The notes: generated by a model from the sequence alone, not told the origin. 9,116 nt of DNA from Bacteroidales bacterium UBA3816 (GCA_002368955.1 DFDY01000173.1:1-9116); one strand, 5' to 3'. Shown: positions 1 through 6,570, counted from the first letter of the stretch. Numbers and translations: made by a program.

Positions 1-1079
1 GGATGCGGCGCATGCCCCAGGCACGTGGCACCAAGGCTCAGGCTCGCATTGACGCATTCTATGAATTGGAAGAGAAGGCACACACCCGTTTCGACGATAC
101 CCGCCCTCAGCTGACGGTCAAAACCGAGCGCATCGGCGGCAAGATTTTGGAGATGTATAACGTCACCAAGAGCTACGACGGTGTCAAGATGGTGGACGAC
201 TTCAGCTATGTGTTCAAAAAAGGGGAGAAGATAGGCATTGTCGGTCCAAATGGAATAGGAAAGTCTACTTTTTTGAACCTACTGACCGAGCAGCTTCGCC
301 CCGACAGTGGGCGTGTGATAGTGGGACAGACCATTCAATTCGGTTTTTATACCCAAAGTGGTATGACTGCCCGTCCTGATTTGCGCGTGATAGATATAGT
401 AAAAGATGTGGCCGAGCGGATTGATTTAGACAACGGCAAAGATATGTCGGCCCACCAGTTCCTGAGTTATTTCGGCTTTGACGACATGACGCAGTATAAC
501 TATTTCGGCAATCTGAGTGGTGGGGAGAAGCGAAGGCTTTATCTGCTGAAAGTACTGATGGCTAATCCGAATTTCTTGATACTTGACGAACCGACCAATG
601 ATTTGGACATCTATACTCTTGAAATTCTGGAGCAGTTCTTGAAAGACTACAAGGGTTGTTTGGTTATTGTCAGCCACGATCGCAGTTTTATGGACCATAT
701 CGTAGACCATATCTTTGTGTTCGAGGGAGAAGGAAAGATACGTGATTACCACAGCAATTACACCGAGTATTTGGCCGCACGCAACGCCCAACGCCGTTCT
801 GAAACCCTGCAGAAGCGCGAGGAAAAACCTAAAAATGAGCGAGTACGTGATGAAAAGCCCCGCGCCACTTATAAACAGCAAAAAGAGTATGAAGCCCTCA
901 CGGCTGAAATAGAGTCGTTGAACCAAGAAAAGCAGCGACTGGAATCTCTGCTAAGCAGTGGTACCGAAACAGAAGTGAAGAAGTTGACCGATGCCTCTCA
1001 GCGGATAGGTGATATTATCGCTGCCCTGGATGAGAAGGAACTCCGCTGGCTGGAACTAGATGAAATCGTTAATTGCTGA
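1..1079 (+). CDS. uup: ABC-F family ATPase, Uup-like (5' end cut by window edge)
   Basis: This is the C-terminal part of a soluble, duplicated ABC ATPase of the ABC-F class; the reading frame is open to the left edge, and bases 1-2 are the end of a split codon. About 358 residues are visible, where full-length members have roughly 600-650, so the first ABC domain is missing. Residues 1-20 are the basic inter-domain linker (MRRMPQARGTKAQAR), typical of Uup. The second ABC domain follows with Walker A GPNGIGKST (81-89), signature LSGGEKRRL (171-179), Walker B with LDEPTNDLD (194-202) and the H-loop SHDRSF (224-229), all intact. Residues about 290-355 are charged and heptad-like, matching the C-terminal coiled coil of Uup. 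There are no membrane segments, so it is not a transporter. ABC-F proteins act on the ribosome, and Uup has also been linked to branched DNA intermediates. The Uup assignment rests on the linker and tail; another ABC-F subgroup is possible. Its stop overlaps the convergent truB. Confidence 0.9.
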   Translation, partial: MRRMPQARGTKAQARIDAFYELEEKAHTRFDDTRPQLTVKTERIGGKILEMYNVTKSYDGVKMVDDFSYVFKKGEKIGIVGPNGIGKSTFLNLLTEQLRPDSGRVIVGQTIQFGFYTQSGMTARPDLRVIDIVKDVAERIDLDNGKDMSAHQFLSYFGFDDMTQYNYFGNLSGGEKRRLYLLKVLMANPNFLILDEPTNDLDIYTLEILEQFLKDYKGCLVIVSHDRSFMDHIVDHIFVFEGEGKIRDYHSNYTEYLAARNAQRRSETLQKREEKPKNERVRDEKPRATYKQQKEYEALTAEIESLNQEKQRLESLLSSGTETEVKKLTDASQRIGDIIAALDEKELRWLELDEIVNC

Positions 1080-1884
1080 TGTTTGCAAGATAGTCTTGGA
1101 TGCTGTCGAGTGTGATGGCATTTTCAATGCTATAATCCCCTACCTTTTCACGTCTAAGGGAGCTAAGGAAGGCCCCACTGTCCAGTGCTAGCCCTAAGTC
1201 CCGAGCAAGACTGCGTATGTAGGTGCCCTTGCCACAGCGTATGCGAAAATCTACTTGGGGCAGGTGGTCAGGAACGCTGCCTTGGGGATGGTGATAAAGA
1301 TGACTTTGTAGTCCATCATTTTCTATCACATCTTTCTTTTCTATTCCCTCTATACCCCTCCTTCCCGGTCGAAAATCTGTTATTTCATATTCCTTAACGA
1401 GGACCTTTTTGGGGGTAGGAGAGGGGATGTCTTCGCCCTCTTTGGCTTCTCTAGCATATGAGTAGGCCCGTTGGCCGTTGATTTTCACCGCACTAAAGAT
1501 GGGCGGCACCTGGTCGATAAGACCAACAAATTGGGGGATTTTGTCCAGAATGAGTTCATGGGTGATATGTTCGTAGGGGTAGTAATGGTCGATGGCGCGC
1601 TCAAGGTCATAGCTAGGCGTTGTGGCTCCTAAAACCATCGTGCCGCTATAGACCTTTTCCCCTTTTTGGAGTTCTTCTATACGTTTGGTGGCTTTCCCTA
1701 CACAAACCAGCAAAAGACCGGTGGCCAGTGGGTCTAGAGTTCCCGCATGGCCTATCTTGAATTTCTTCAGTCCATATGTTTGCCTAATGACCGTTTTGAC
1801 CTTGTTGACCACCTGAAAGGAAGTCCACTGCCGTGGCTTGTCAATGGCGATAATCGTACCTTCTAAAAGTTGCTCTTTAGTCAT
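1069..1884 (-). CDS. truB: tRNA pseudouridine(55) synthase TruB
   Basis: TruB converts U55 in the T-loop of tRNAs to pseudouridine in the cytoplasm. I chose the ATG at 1884-1882, giving 271 residues: conserved sequence begins there (LLEGTIIAIDKP), while an extension to 2001 would overlap uppP and run through the inverted repeat. Family motifs are present in order: GHAGTLDPLATGLL (45-58) with the predicted catalytic aspartate D51, the substrate-binding segment around QVPPIFSAVKINGQRAYSYAR (125-145), and GKGTYIRSLARDLG (218-231). Bacteroidetes TruB proteins are usually nearer 235-240 residues. The extra length is a hydrophilic stretch at about residues 172-209 (genomic 1258-1371), lying between two conserved strands. 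No Shine-Dalgarno is seen before the start. The gene follows uppP by 56 bp across a terminator-like hairpin, so it may be read partly from the upstream operon or from its own weak promoter. Confidence 0.95.
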   Translation of the reverse strand: MTKEQLLEGTIIAIDKPRQWTSFQVVNKVKTVIRQTYGLKKFKIGHAGTLDPLATGLLLVCVGKATKRIEELQKGEKVYSGTMVLGATTPSYDLERAIDHYYPYEHITHELILDKIPQFVGLIDQVPPIFSAVKINGQRAYSYAREAKEGEDIPSPTPKKVLVKEYEITDFRPGRRGIEGIEKKDVIENDGLQSHLYHHPQGSVPDHLPQVDFRIRCGKGTYIRSLARDLGLALDSGAFLSSLRREKVGDYSIENAITLDSIQDYLANISN

Positions 1885-1900
1885 TACAAAAATGGATATG

Positions 1901-1932
1901 AAAAGGGCTAGCAACTCATGGCTAGCCCTTTT
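1901..1932. terminator. Perfect 12-bp inverted repeat, probable (possibly bidirectional) intrinsic terminator
   Basis: Arms AAAAGGGCTAGC (1901-1912) and GCTAGCCCTTTT (1921-1932) are perfect reverse complements around an 8-nt loop. On the minus strand it begins 8 bp after the uppP stop and ends 16 bp before the truB start, with the T-run forming the distal arm (CCCTTTT). On the plus strand the arm is followed by a T-rich tail (CTTTTATTTTGTG), the better terminator shape. It could end uppP transcripts, end antisense transcripts entering from the ABC-F gene, or partly attenuate truB. Direction and strength are inferred from sequence only. Confidence 0.65.
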
Positions 1933-1940
1933 ATTTTGTG

Positions 1941-2744
1941 TTAAAACAGAGGTAATACAATGGCTAGGATGCCTACGATGGCGCAATAAAGAGCAAACCA
2001 AATGAGTTTGCCTTTCTTGACGATGTTAATCATCCATTTGCATGCGAAACAACCACTGATAAAGGCGGCTAGGAAACCTATGATGAGTGATGTGGCAGAC
2101 AGGCCGCCCATGGCTTGGCTCACTCCTTGCTCGGCCATGTCCTTTACGTCCAAAAGGGCCTCGCCCAAGATTGGGGGGATGACCATGAGGAATGAGAACT
2201 GGGCCATTTTTTGCTTGCTGTTGCCCAGCAGCAGGCCGGTGGCAATAGTGCTGCCAGAACGTGAAAGACCGGGCAGTACGGCAATTGCTTGGGCTATGCC
2301 AATAATGAAAGCATGCCACGGGGAGATATTCTCGCGCTGACGAGGCTTGGCCCAATAAGAGAATGCCAACAATGAAGCCGTTACCAACAGGCAGATGCCC
2401 ACCACGAGTAGTCCACTGCCAAAGATGGCTTCCACCTTGTCTTTGAAAAGTAACCCTACGATGGCTACGGGAATCATTGAAATGAGAATGTTGACCACGT
2501 ATTTGGTGCCTTCGTTCCATTGGAACTTGAAAAGGTCCTTAAAAAGCCAAACAATCTCCTTCCACAGGATGACACAAGTGCTGAGCACGGTGGCTACATG
2601 CACCGTGATGGTGAAGGCCAAGTTTTCTTCACCACTGAGGCCAAAGAAGTTGGCACCGATGGTGAGGTGTCCGCTACTGCTGACAGGCAGGTATTCTGTA
2701 AGTCCTTGGACAATGCCCAAGATTAGTGATTCTAGCCAATCCAT
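1941..2744 (-). CDS. uppP: Undecaprenyl-diphosphatase UppP (BacA family)
   Basis: Integral membrane phosphatase that removes a phosphate from undecaprenyl diphosphate, recycling the lipid carrier used for peptidoglycan and surface polysaccharides; overexpressed members confer bacitracin resistance. The 267 residues match the family length. Two family signatures are clear: GLTEYLPVSSSGH (14-26), carrying the essential Glu17 and His26, and PGLSRSGSTI (158-167), with the conserved Arg162. The rest alternates hydrophobic helices with short loops, consistent with about eight membrane segments including the two inverted re-entrant units. The start ATG at 2744-2742 directly precedes the conserved first helix (MDWLESLILGIVQG). 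It lies 34 bp downstream of the DUF3098 gene on the same strand, in the ftsX-DUF3098-uppP order that recurs in Bacteroidetes, and is followed by the hairpin at 1901-1932. Nothing is unusual in the protein. Confidence 0.96.
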   Translation of the reverse strand: MDWLESLILGIVQGLTEYLPVSSSGHLTIGANFFGLSGEENLAFTITVHVATVLSTCVILWKEIVWLFKDLFKFQWNEGTKYVVNILISMIPVAIVGLLFKDKVEAIFGSGLLVVGICLLVTASLLAFSYWAKPRQRENISPWHAFIIGIAQAIAVLPGLSRSGSTIATGLLLGNSKQKMAQFSFLMVIPPILGEALLDVKDMAEQGVSQAMGGLSATSLIIGFLAAFISGCFACKWMINIVKKGKLIWFALYCAIVGILAIVLPLF

Positions 2745-2778
2745 CTTTCTGTTATAGTATTAGTTATCTGCAAAAGAA

Positions 2779-3048
2779 CTATTTGGACTCCTCTTTGCCT
2801 TTGTACATGATGGCGACGATTTCTGCCACCAGACCCAGAATGATGAGAATCGGAGCCAGATAGAGACGGCGGCCATTGAACATGGCCTCGTTGAACACGT
2901 TGGGGTCGTCGCTGCCGCCCCCAGTAAGGAAGATGTAACCCAGTGCCAGCAGTACGATGCCGACAATCATGATGATATAATTGATTTTTTCAAAAACAAA
3001 AGCAAACTGGCTTTTGTTTTCTTCGGGTGTCTTGTTATCTTTTGCCAT
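2779..3048 (-). CDS. DUF3098 family small membrane protein
   Basis: An 89-residue protein that I recognise as DUF3098, a Bacteroidetes family without an assigned biochemical function. Residues 1-20 are polar and cytoplasmic-looking (rich in Lys, Glu, Asn). Two hydrophobic segments follow, at about 24-42 and 63-82, joined by a short loop containing the characteristic TGGGSDDPNVFNEAMF (42-57) and the RR pair at 60-61; the C-terminus is charged (KGKEESK). Genes of this family typically sit between ftsX and uppP, as here (48 bp after ftsX, 34 bp before uppP), which suggests a role linked to division or envelope synthesis, but that is guilt by association. The start ATG at 3048-3046 has no strong ribosome binding site. 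The upstream gap holds only an AT-rich stretch and a weak 5-bp stem. Confidence 0.9.
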   Translation of the reverse strand: MAKDNKTPEENKSQFAFVFEKINYIIMIVGIVLLALGYIFLTGGGSDDPNVFNEAMFNGRRLYLAPILIILGLVAEIVAIMYKGKEESK

Positions 3049-3096
3049 GGTATTGTTTTTTGTTTGGCGGAGGTGCCAATGTTGTTTTATTATTTA

Positions 3097-3972
3097 TTAT
3101 TTTATTGTTTGACGAAGGTGACGGCTGACAGCGAAAAGGGTGGACATATAGGATAGGAAAATGCCCAACAGAAGGATGATGACGGCCAAGCCTGCATACC
3201 AAATCAGGTGCGACTGGTCAAGTAGGTCTAAACCTGCAAAGGATTGATTCAAAGCACCGATGGCGATGGTTAGGATGACGATGGAAATCAACCCGCCGAG
3301 CAAACCAAACCATATGCTGCGACCTATAAAGGGACGGGCAATGAACCCGCTTTTGGCTCCCACCAGCTGCATGGTACGGATAGTCTCTCGTTGGGCGTAG
3401 AGGGCAATGCGTATGGTGCTGCTGATGAGCAGGATGCTCACGATGATAAGCAAGGCCATAAAGATGATGAGGAACCAAGTGATTTTATAGAATACGTCGT
3501 TCAGTTCGTTCACCACAGTCTCTTGATAAGTGACCCCGGTCACATATTCCAGAGCTCCCACTTTCGATGCAAAAGCCGCAATACTTTCCGTGCGTCCTTT
3601 TTGTCGCACTTCGGGGATATAGTTGACTTTCAGGTTCACCATCATGGAAGGGTAGAGGGGGTTGTAGCCGATGAAACTGACAAAGTCGTCGTTCAGGTCC
3701 TCGGAGAAGATTTCAGCCGCCTTCTGTTTAGAGATATAGTCAACATGCTTCACTTCGGGCATGGCTTCAATCTGCATCTTCAGCACTGAGGCAATCTCGT
3801 CGGTTATCGCGGGCTCCAAATCCACCTTTAGTGTGATGCGCTCCTGCATGTCGTGCGTAATCCGGTATGAATGGTATTCCACCAGCAGGCACATCCCCAG
3901 CAGAAACAGCACCAACGTGATGCTGAGCACTGTTGACGAGTGGGTCTCCCAAAGATTTACTTTACCTTTCAA
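3097..3972 (-). CDS. ftsX: Cell division protein FtsX (permease-like), apparent TTG start
   Basis: FtsX is the membrane partner of the ATPase FtsE; the complex controls peptidoglycan hydrolases at the septum. The protein has the standard topology: membrane helix 1 at about 13-31, an extracytoplasmic domain at about 35-160 with the family's NPLYPS-type motif (104-109), then helices at about 165-185, 221-241 and 257-281. The conserved segment TIRTMQLVGAKSGFIARPFI (197-216) before helix 3 is the hallmark of the FtsX core. At 291 residues the length is normal. No ATG is available before helix 1: the frame is closed by a stop at 3987-3985, and the only usual start codon after it is TTG at 3972-3970 (an ATT lies two codons upstream). 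The first internal Met is residue 27, inside helix 1. dnaN ends 24 bp upstream, so translation may be coupled. ftsE is not in the window. Confidence 0.93.
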   Translation of the reverse strand: MKGKVNLWETHSSTVLSITLVLFLLGMCLLVEYHSYRITHDMQERITLKVDLEPAITDEIASVLKMQIEAMPEVKHVDYISKQKAAEIFSEDLNDDFVSFIGYNPLYPSMMVNLKVNYIPEVRQKGRTESIAAFASKVGALEYVTGVTYQETVVNELNDVFYKITWFLIIFMALLIIVSILLISSTIRIALYAQRETIRTMQLVGAKSGFIARPFIGRSIWFGLLGGLISIVILTIAIGALNQSFAGLDLLDQSHLIWYAGLAVIILLLGIFLSYMSTLFAVSRHLRQTIK

Positions 3973-3996
3973 AACAATAGGATGCTAAAGTGAATA

Positions 3997-5136
3997 TCAA
4001 TTGGCCAGCATCACCGGCATGACGAGCATCAGTATGTCCTCGGGGCTATTCTCTTCCCCGGTGATAGGAAAGATAATACCGGCGCGGCTGGGGTGGGACA
4101 ATTCAATGAGAATCTGTTCGGTTTCGATATTGGAGACCATTTCGGTGAGGAATTTGGCATTGAAGCCAATCTCCATAGGCTCGCCTTCATACTGGCAAGG
4201 CAGTTTCTCACTGGCATCGTTGGAAAATTCCAAGTCCTCGGCACTGACAACCAACTCGCTTTCCTGAATTGAAAGGCGCACTTGGTGAGAAGCCTGGTTG
4301 GCAAAGAGTCCTACGCGGCGCAGCGTGTTGAGGAACGAGTTGCGATCCACGGTCAGTTTGTTGGGATTCTCCTTGGGAATGGCGGCATCGTAGTTGGGAT
4401 ATTTCCCATCCACCAGACGGCAGATGATATAGAAATTCTCGAAGGTGAAGAAAGCGTTGGTGTTGTTAAACTCCACCTTCACCTCCATCTCCTCCTTCTG
4501 CGCGGCCAGGATATTGCGGAGCATGGTGACAGGTTTGCGGGGGAGGATAAAGCTGGTGGGAGTGTCGGAGTGTATGTCGCTGCGGCGATAACGAACCAGT
4601 TTGTGCGCATCCGTGGCCACGAATGTGGTGTTCTCTGGTGTGATGTCGCAGAAGATGCCGCCCATCTGGGGGCGCATTTCGTCGGTGGAGGCGGCAAAAG
4701 AAGTCTTGCTAATGGCACCCACTAGGGCACTGCTCGGCACGATGATGGCCTCTGTGTCGTGCACTTCAGGCATGTTGGGGAAGGTCTCAGGATTCTTGCC
4801 GGCCAGACGGTATTTACCTTCGCCCGAAGAAATGTTGATGCCGTAGGTGGCATCGTCCACACTGAACGTCAGGGGCACGTCATCCAGCGATTTCAATATG
4901 TCCAGCAGGAGTTTCGAGGGCACTGCTATATCTGTGAGCCCTTCCAAACGTCCCGACTCCACCTCTATCTTTGTAACCAATGTGGTCTCCAGGTCGGTGG
5001 CACGTATGGTTAGAAGGTTCTCGTCAAGATGGAACAGGAAGCAATTGATGATGGGAACGGTGTTGTTATTGGTTATTACACCGCTGATGGACTGAATTTG
5101 TTTGGAAAACAGCAGGCTGTTGATGATGAACTTCAT
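3997..5136 (-). CDS. dnaN: DNA polymerase III subunit beta (sliding clamp)
   Basis: The beta clamp encircles DNA as a dimer, tethers DNA polymerase III and serves as the docking hub for repair and mismatch proteins. The 379 residues, in three repeats of the clamp fold, are close to the usual 365-380. The start is fixed by the conserved N-terminus MKFIINSLLFSKQIQSISGV with NNNTVPIINCFLF following, and the ATDLETTL segment (46-53) is typical. The C-terminus (EDILMLVMPVMLAN) contains the usual clamp tail with its MPVML-type strand, so the gene is complete. It is separate from dnaA, which is not unusual in Bacteroidetes. Downstream ftsX is only 24 bp away, making dnaN the probable first gene of a dnaN-ftsX-DUF3098-uppP(-truB) operon. 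A TAnnTTTG promoter core lies about 50 bp upstream. Confidence 0.97.
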   Translation of the reverse strand: MKFIINSLLFSKQIQSISGVITNNNTVPIINCFLFHLDENLLTIRATDLETTLVTKIEVESGRLEGLTDIAVPSKLLLDILKSLDDVPLTFSVDDATYGINISSGEGKYRLAGKNPETFPNMPEVHDTEAIIVPSSALVGAISKTSFAASTDEMRPQMGGIFCDITPENTTFVATDAHKLVRYRRSDIHSDTPTSFILPRKPVTMLRNILAAQKEEMEVKVEFNNTNAFFTFENFYIICRLVDGKYPNYDAAIPKENPNKLTVDRNSFLNTLRRVGLFANQASHQVRLSIQESELVVSAEDLEFSNDASEKLPCQYEGEPMEIGFNAKFLTEMVSNIETEQILIELSHPSRAGIIFPITGEENSPEDILMLVMPVMLAN

Positions 5137-5185
5137 ATGATTGTCTCTTTATGTTATCTGTTTGTTGTGTGTATTTATCAAATTG

Positions 5186-5218
5186 CAAAAGTAGTAACTA
5201 TTTTTCAAATAAGAACAA
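5186..5218 (-). promoter_or_regulatory. Probable Bacteroidetes-type promoter for dnaN
   Basis: Read on the minus strand, 5193-5186 is TACTTTTG, an exact match to the Bacteroidetes primary sigma -7 element TAnnTTTG. The -33 element (ideally TTTG about 19-21 bp upstream) is weaker: a TTG occurs at 5218-5216 with a 22-bp gap, while a full TTTG at 5209-5206 has a gap of only 12. Transcription would start near 5180, giving a leader of about 45 nt to the dnaN ATG at 5136. The -7 match is seen directly; activity is inferred. Confidence 0.5.
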
Positions 5219-5221
5219 TCC

Positions 5222-5249
5222 TGTTGATTTTTTTATCAACAATTTGTTG
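5222..5249. repeat. Overlapping palindromes upstream of the dnaN promoter
   Basis: Within the 149-bp gap between the lipoprotein stop and dnaN lies TGTTGAT (5222-5228), six T, ATCAACA (5235-5241), a perfect 7-bp inverted repeat. It overlaps a second near-perfect palindrome CAACAA-T-TTGTTG (5237-5249). On the minus strand they sit just upstream of the weak -33 position of the dnaN promoter and 37 bp after the lipoprotein stop. They could be an operator or a weak terminator; no T-run follows the stem on the minus strand, so termination is the less likely role. Confidence 0.4.
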
Positions 5250-5285
5250 TTATACCGTCTCTCCCCCTCTCTGTGGCTATTACGA

Positions 5286-5657
5286 TTAGTCCAGTTTATA
5301 GCACACTCCTTCGGGTATGTCCAGATGGTAGTGGTACTGGCAGTAGGCTCGCGAATAGTTCTCGTCCAAGTACATTGTCCCGCTGATATGCTCCCCGTCG
5401 CCATAGCGCGCATGGGTGCGGTAGAGCAGTACGGCGTTTTTGTATTTCACCCCATTTGAGGTATACTCTCCTCCAATTGAGTCGGGTGTGTCCAAATTCA
5501 CCACATAGCCAAAGTCCATTTCGGAGATGCTGGCAGAGTTCAGTGTGCAGTTGTAGTAGTCTATCACCGTGCCGGAGAATGCAAATGTATCGGTTCTCTT
5601 TTTGCATCCGGCTGTCAGGCAAACCAGTGCAACCAATGCGATAAGTACTTTCTTCAT
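5286..5657 (-). CDS. Small predicted lipoprotein, unknown function
   Basis: A 123-residue protein with a clear lipoprotein signal: Lys2-Lys3, a hydrophobic core (4-14) and the lipobox LTAGC ending at Cys18, so signal peptidase II would cut before Cys18 and leave a mature lipoprotein of about 105 residues, probably anchored in an envelope membrane and facing the periplasm or outside. The mature part begins KKRTDTFAFSGTVIDYY and has a beta-strand-like alternation of hydrophobic and polar residues, with many Tyr (notably YSRAYCQYHYH at 101-111) and three further cysteines (37, 106, 119). I do not recognise a named domain; a small beta barrel is a guess. It lies 41 bp after dapD and 149 bp before dnaN on the same strand, so it is probably co-transcribed with dapD. 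The lipobox and composition make it a real gene rather than a chance frame. Confidence 0.8.
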   Translation of the reverse strand: MKKVLIALVALVCLTAGCKKRTDTFAFSGTVIDYYNCTLNSASISEMDFGYVVNLDTPDSIGGEYTSNGVKYKNAVLLYRTHARYGDGEHISGTMYLDENYSRAYCQYHYHLDIPEGVCYKLD

Positions 5658-5698
5658 AAGAATTAATTCTATGTTCTATATTCCGAGTGTGGTATCGT

Positions 5699-6517
5699 CT
5701 AAACGCTCACCCCATATTCCCGCAACGCCTCGTTGAGAGAGGTCTTCTTGTCGGTCGAAGCGGTGCGGTGGCCGATAATGAGGGCACAACTCACTTGGTA
5801 GTCGCCAGCGGGATAGTGCCGTGTGTAGCTGCCGGGGATTACTATGCTGCGGGCGGGCACATGTCCTTTGTAGGTGACAGGCTCCGACTGGGTGACATCA
5901 ATAATGTGCGTGCTGGCCGTGATGACGGTGTTGGCCCCTATCACGGCCTCTTCTTCCACCCAAGCCCCTTCCACAATGATGCTGCGGCTACCGATAAAGC
6001 AGTGGTCCTCGATAATGACGGGCGCGGCCTGCACGGGTTCCAGAACGCCGCCTATGCCCACGCCACCGCTCAGATGGACGTTTTTGCCTATCTGGGCACA
6101 GCTGCCCACCGTGGCCCAGGTGTCCACCATTGTGCCACTGTCCACATAGGCTCCTATGTTCACATACGATGGCATCATCACCACCCCTGGGGCCAGATAG
6201 GCTCCGTATCGGGCAATGGCATGTGGCACTACGCGCACCTGCCTCTCGGCATAGTTGCGTTTCAGCGGTATTTTGTCGTGAAATTCAAAAGGGCCGGCCT
6301 CCACCGTCTCCATACTGTTGATGGGGAAATAGAGGATGACGGCCTTCTTCAGCCATTCGTTCACTTGCCAGTGGCCGTCGACCTTCTCGGCTATGCGCAG
6401 CTCTCCACGGTCCAGCTGGTCCACCACCGTTCGGACCACCTCCTGCACGTTGCTCTCTTTGAGCAGCTCGCGGCAGTCCCATGCACGTTCTATGATTTCT
6501 TGTCTTTCGTCTTGCAT
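5699..6517 (-). CDS. dapD: 2,3,4,5-tetrahydropyridine-2,6-dicarboxylate N-succinyltransferase
   Basis: DapD transfers succinyl from succinyl-CoA to tetrahydrodipicolinate in the cytoplasm, the committed step of the succinylase branch to meso-diaminopimelate (peptidoglycan) and lysine. The 272 residues equal the usual length (E. coli enzyme 274). An alpha-helical N-terminal domain (about 1-100, with VNEWLKKAVILYF at 52-64) is followed by the left-handed beta-helix made of hexapeptide repeats, including MVDTWATVGSCAQIGKNVHL and SGGVGIGGVLEP, then the conserved VTYKGHVPARSIVIPG segment, and a C-terminal tail. The match to the family is close throughout. The ATG at 6517-6515 is preceded at six bases by AAGGA (6528-6524 on the minus strand), an unusually clear Shine-Dalgarno for this phylum. 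No TAnnTTTG promoter is visible in the 53-bp gap to the upstream gene. Other dap genes are not in the window. Confidence 0.96.
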   Translation of the reverse strand: MQDERQEIIERAWDCRELLKESNVQEVVRTVVDQLDRGELRIAEKVDGHWQVNEWLKKAVILYFPINSMETVEAGPFEFHDKIPLKRNYAERQVRVVPHAIARYGAYLAPGVVMMPSYVNIGAYVDSGTMVDTWATVGSCAQIGKNVHLSGGVGIGGVLEPVQAAPVIIEDHCFIGSRSIIVEGAWVEEEAVIGANTVITASTHIIDVTQSEPVTYKGHVPARSIVIPGSYTRHYPAGDYQVSCALIIGHRTASTDKKTSLNEALREYGVSV

Positions 6518-6523
6518 AATTAG

Positions 6524-6528
6524 TCCTT
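6524..6528 (-). promoter_or_regulatory. Shine-Dalgarno-like site of dapD
   Basis: Minus-strand AAGGA, six bases before the dapD ATG. It supports the chosen start; the other genes here have only A-rich leaders without such a site. Confidence 0.5.
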
Positions 6529-6570
6529 AACGCTAGTTGTCTACTTTTATTGTTCCCGCCTGTCGAAAAA

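Noticed and set aside
426..926. Minus-strand open frame of 166 residues opposite the ABC-F gene
   Set aside because: Antisense to the Walker B/signature region of a clear ABC-F ATPase; its hydrophobic look comes from the complement of that coding sequence.
1291..1329. Imperfect stem-loop (GTGATA/TATCAC outer stem, GATG/CATC inner stem) in the truB insertion
   Set aside because: Broken by unequal internal loops and inside a coding region; likely chance.
1885..1900. A promoter for truB (minus-strand CATTTTTG just before the ATG)
   Set aside because: It misses the first T of TAnnTTTG and would place the transcript start inside the coding region.
1885..2001. Possible 39-residue N-terminal extension of TruB
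   Set aside because: The extension would be encoded by the hairpin and the 3' end of uppP and has no similarity to TruB; the conserved protein starts at the ATG at 1884.
3064..3079. Small stem TTGGC-6 nt-GCCAA between ftsX and the DUF3098 gene
   Set aside because: Only 5 bp with no T-run; too weak for a terminator call.
5137..5285. A replication origin beside dnaN
   Set aside because: Only one imperfect DnaA-like 9-mer, no cluster of boxes, no dnaA gene; the gap is 149 bp.
5659..5670. 12-bp palindrome AGAATTAATTCT just before the lipoprotein start
   Set aside because: Very AT-rich and adjacent to the start codon in a leader expected to be A/T-rich; no partner site or spacing that suggests an operator.
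5687..6523. Plus-strand open frame of 278 residues lying opposite the whole of dapD
   Set aside because: It mirrors dapD exactly, has a His/Val/Gly-rich composition typical of antisense frames, and shows no recognisable domain; dapD is unambiguous.
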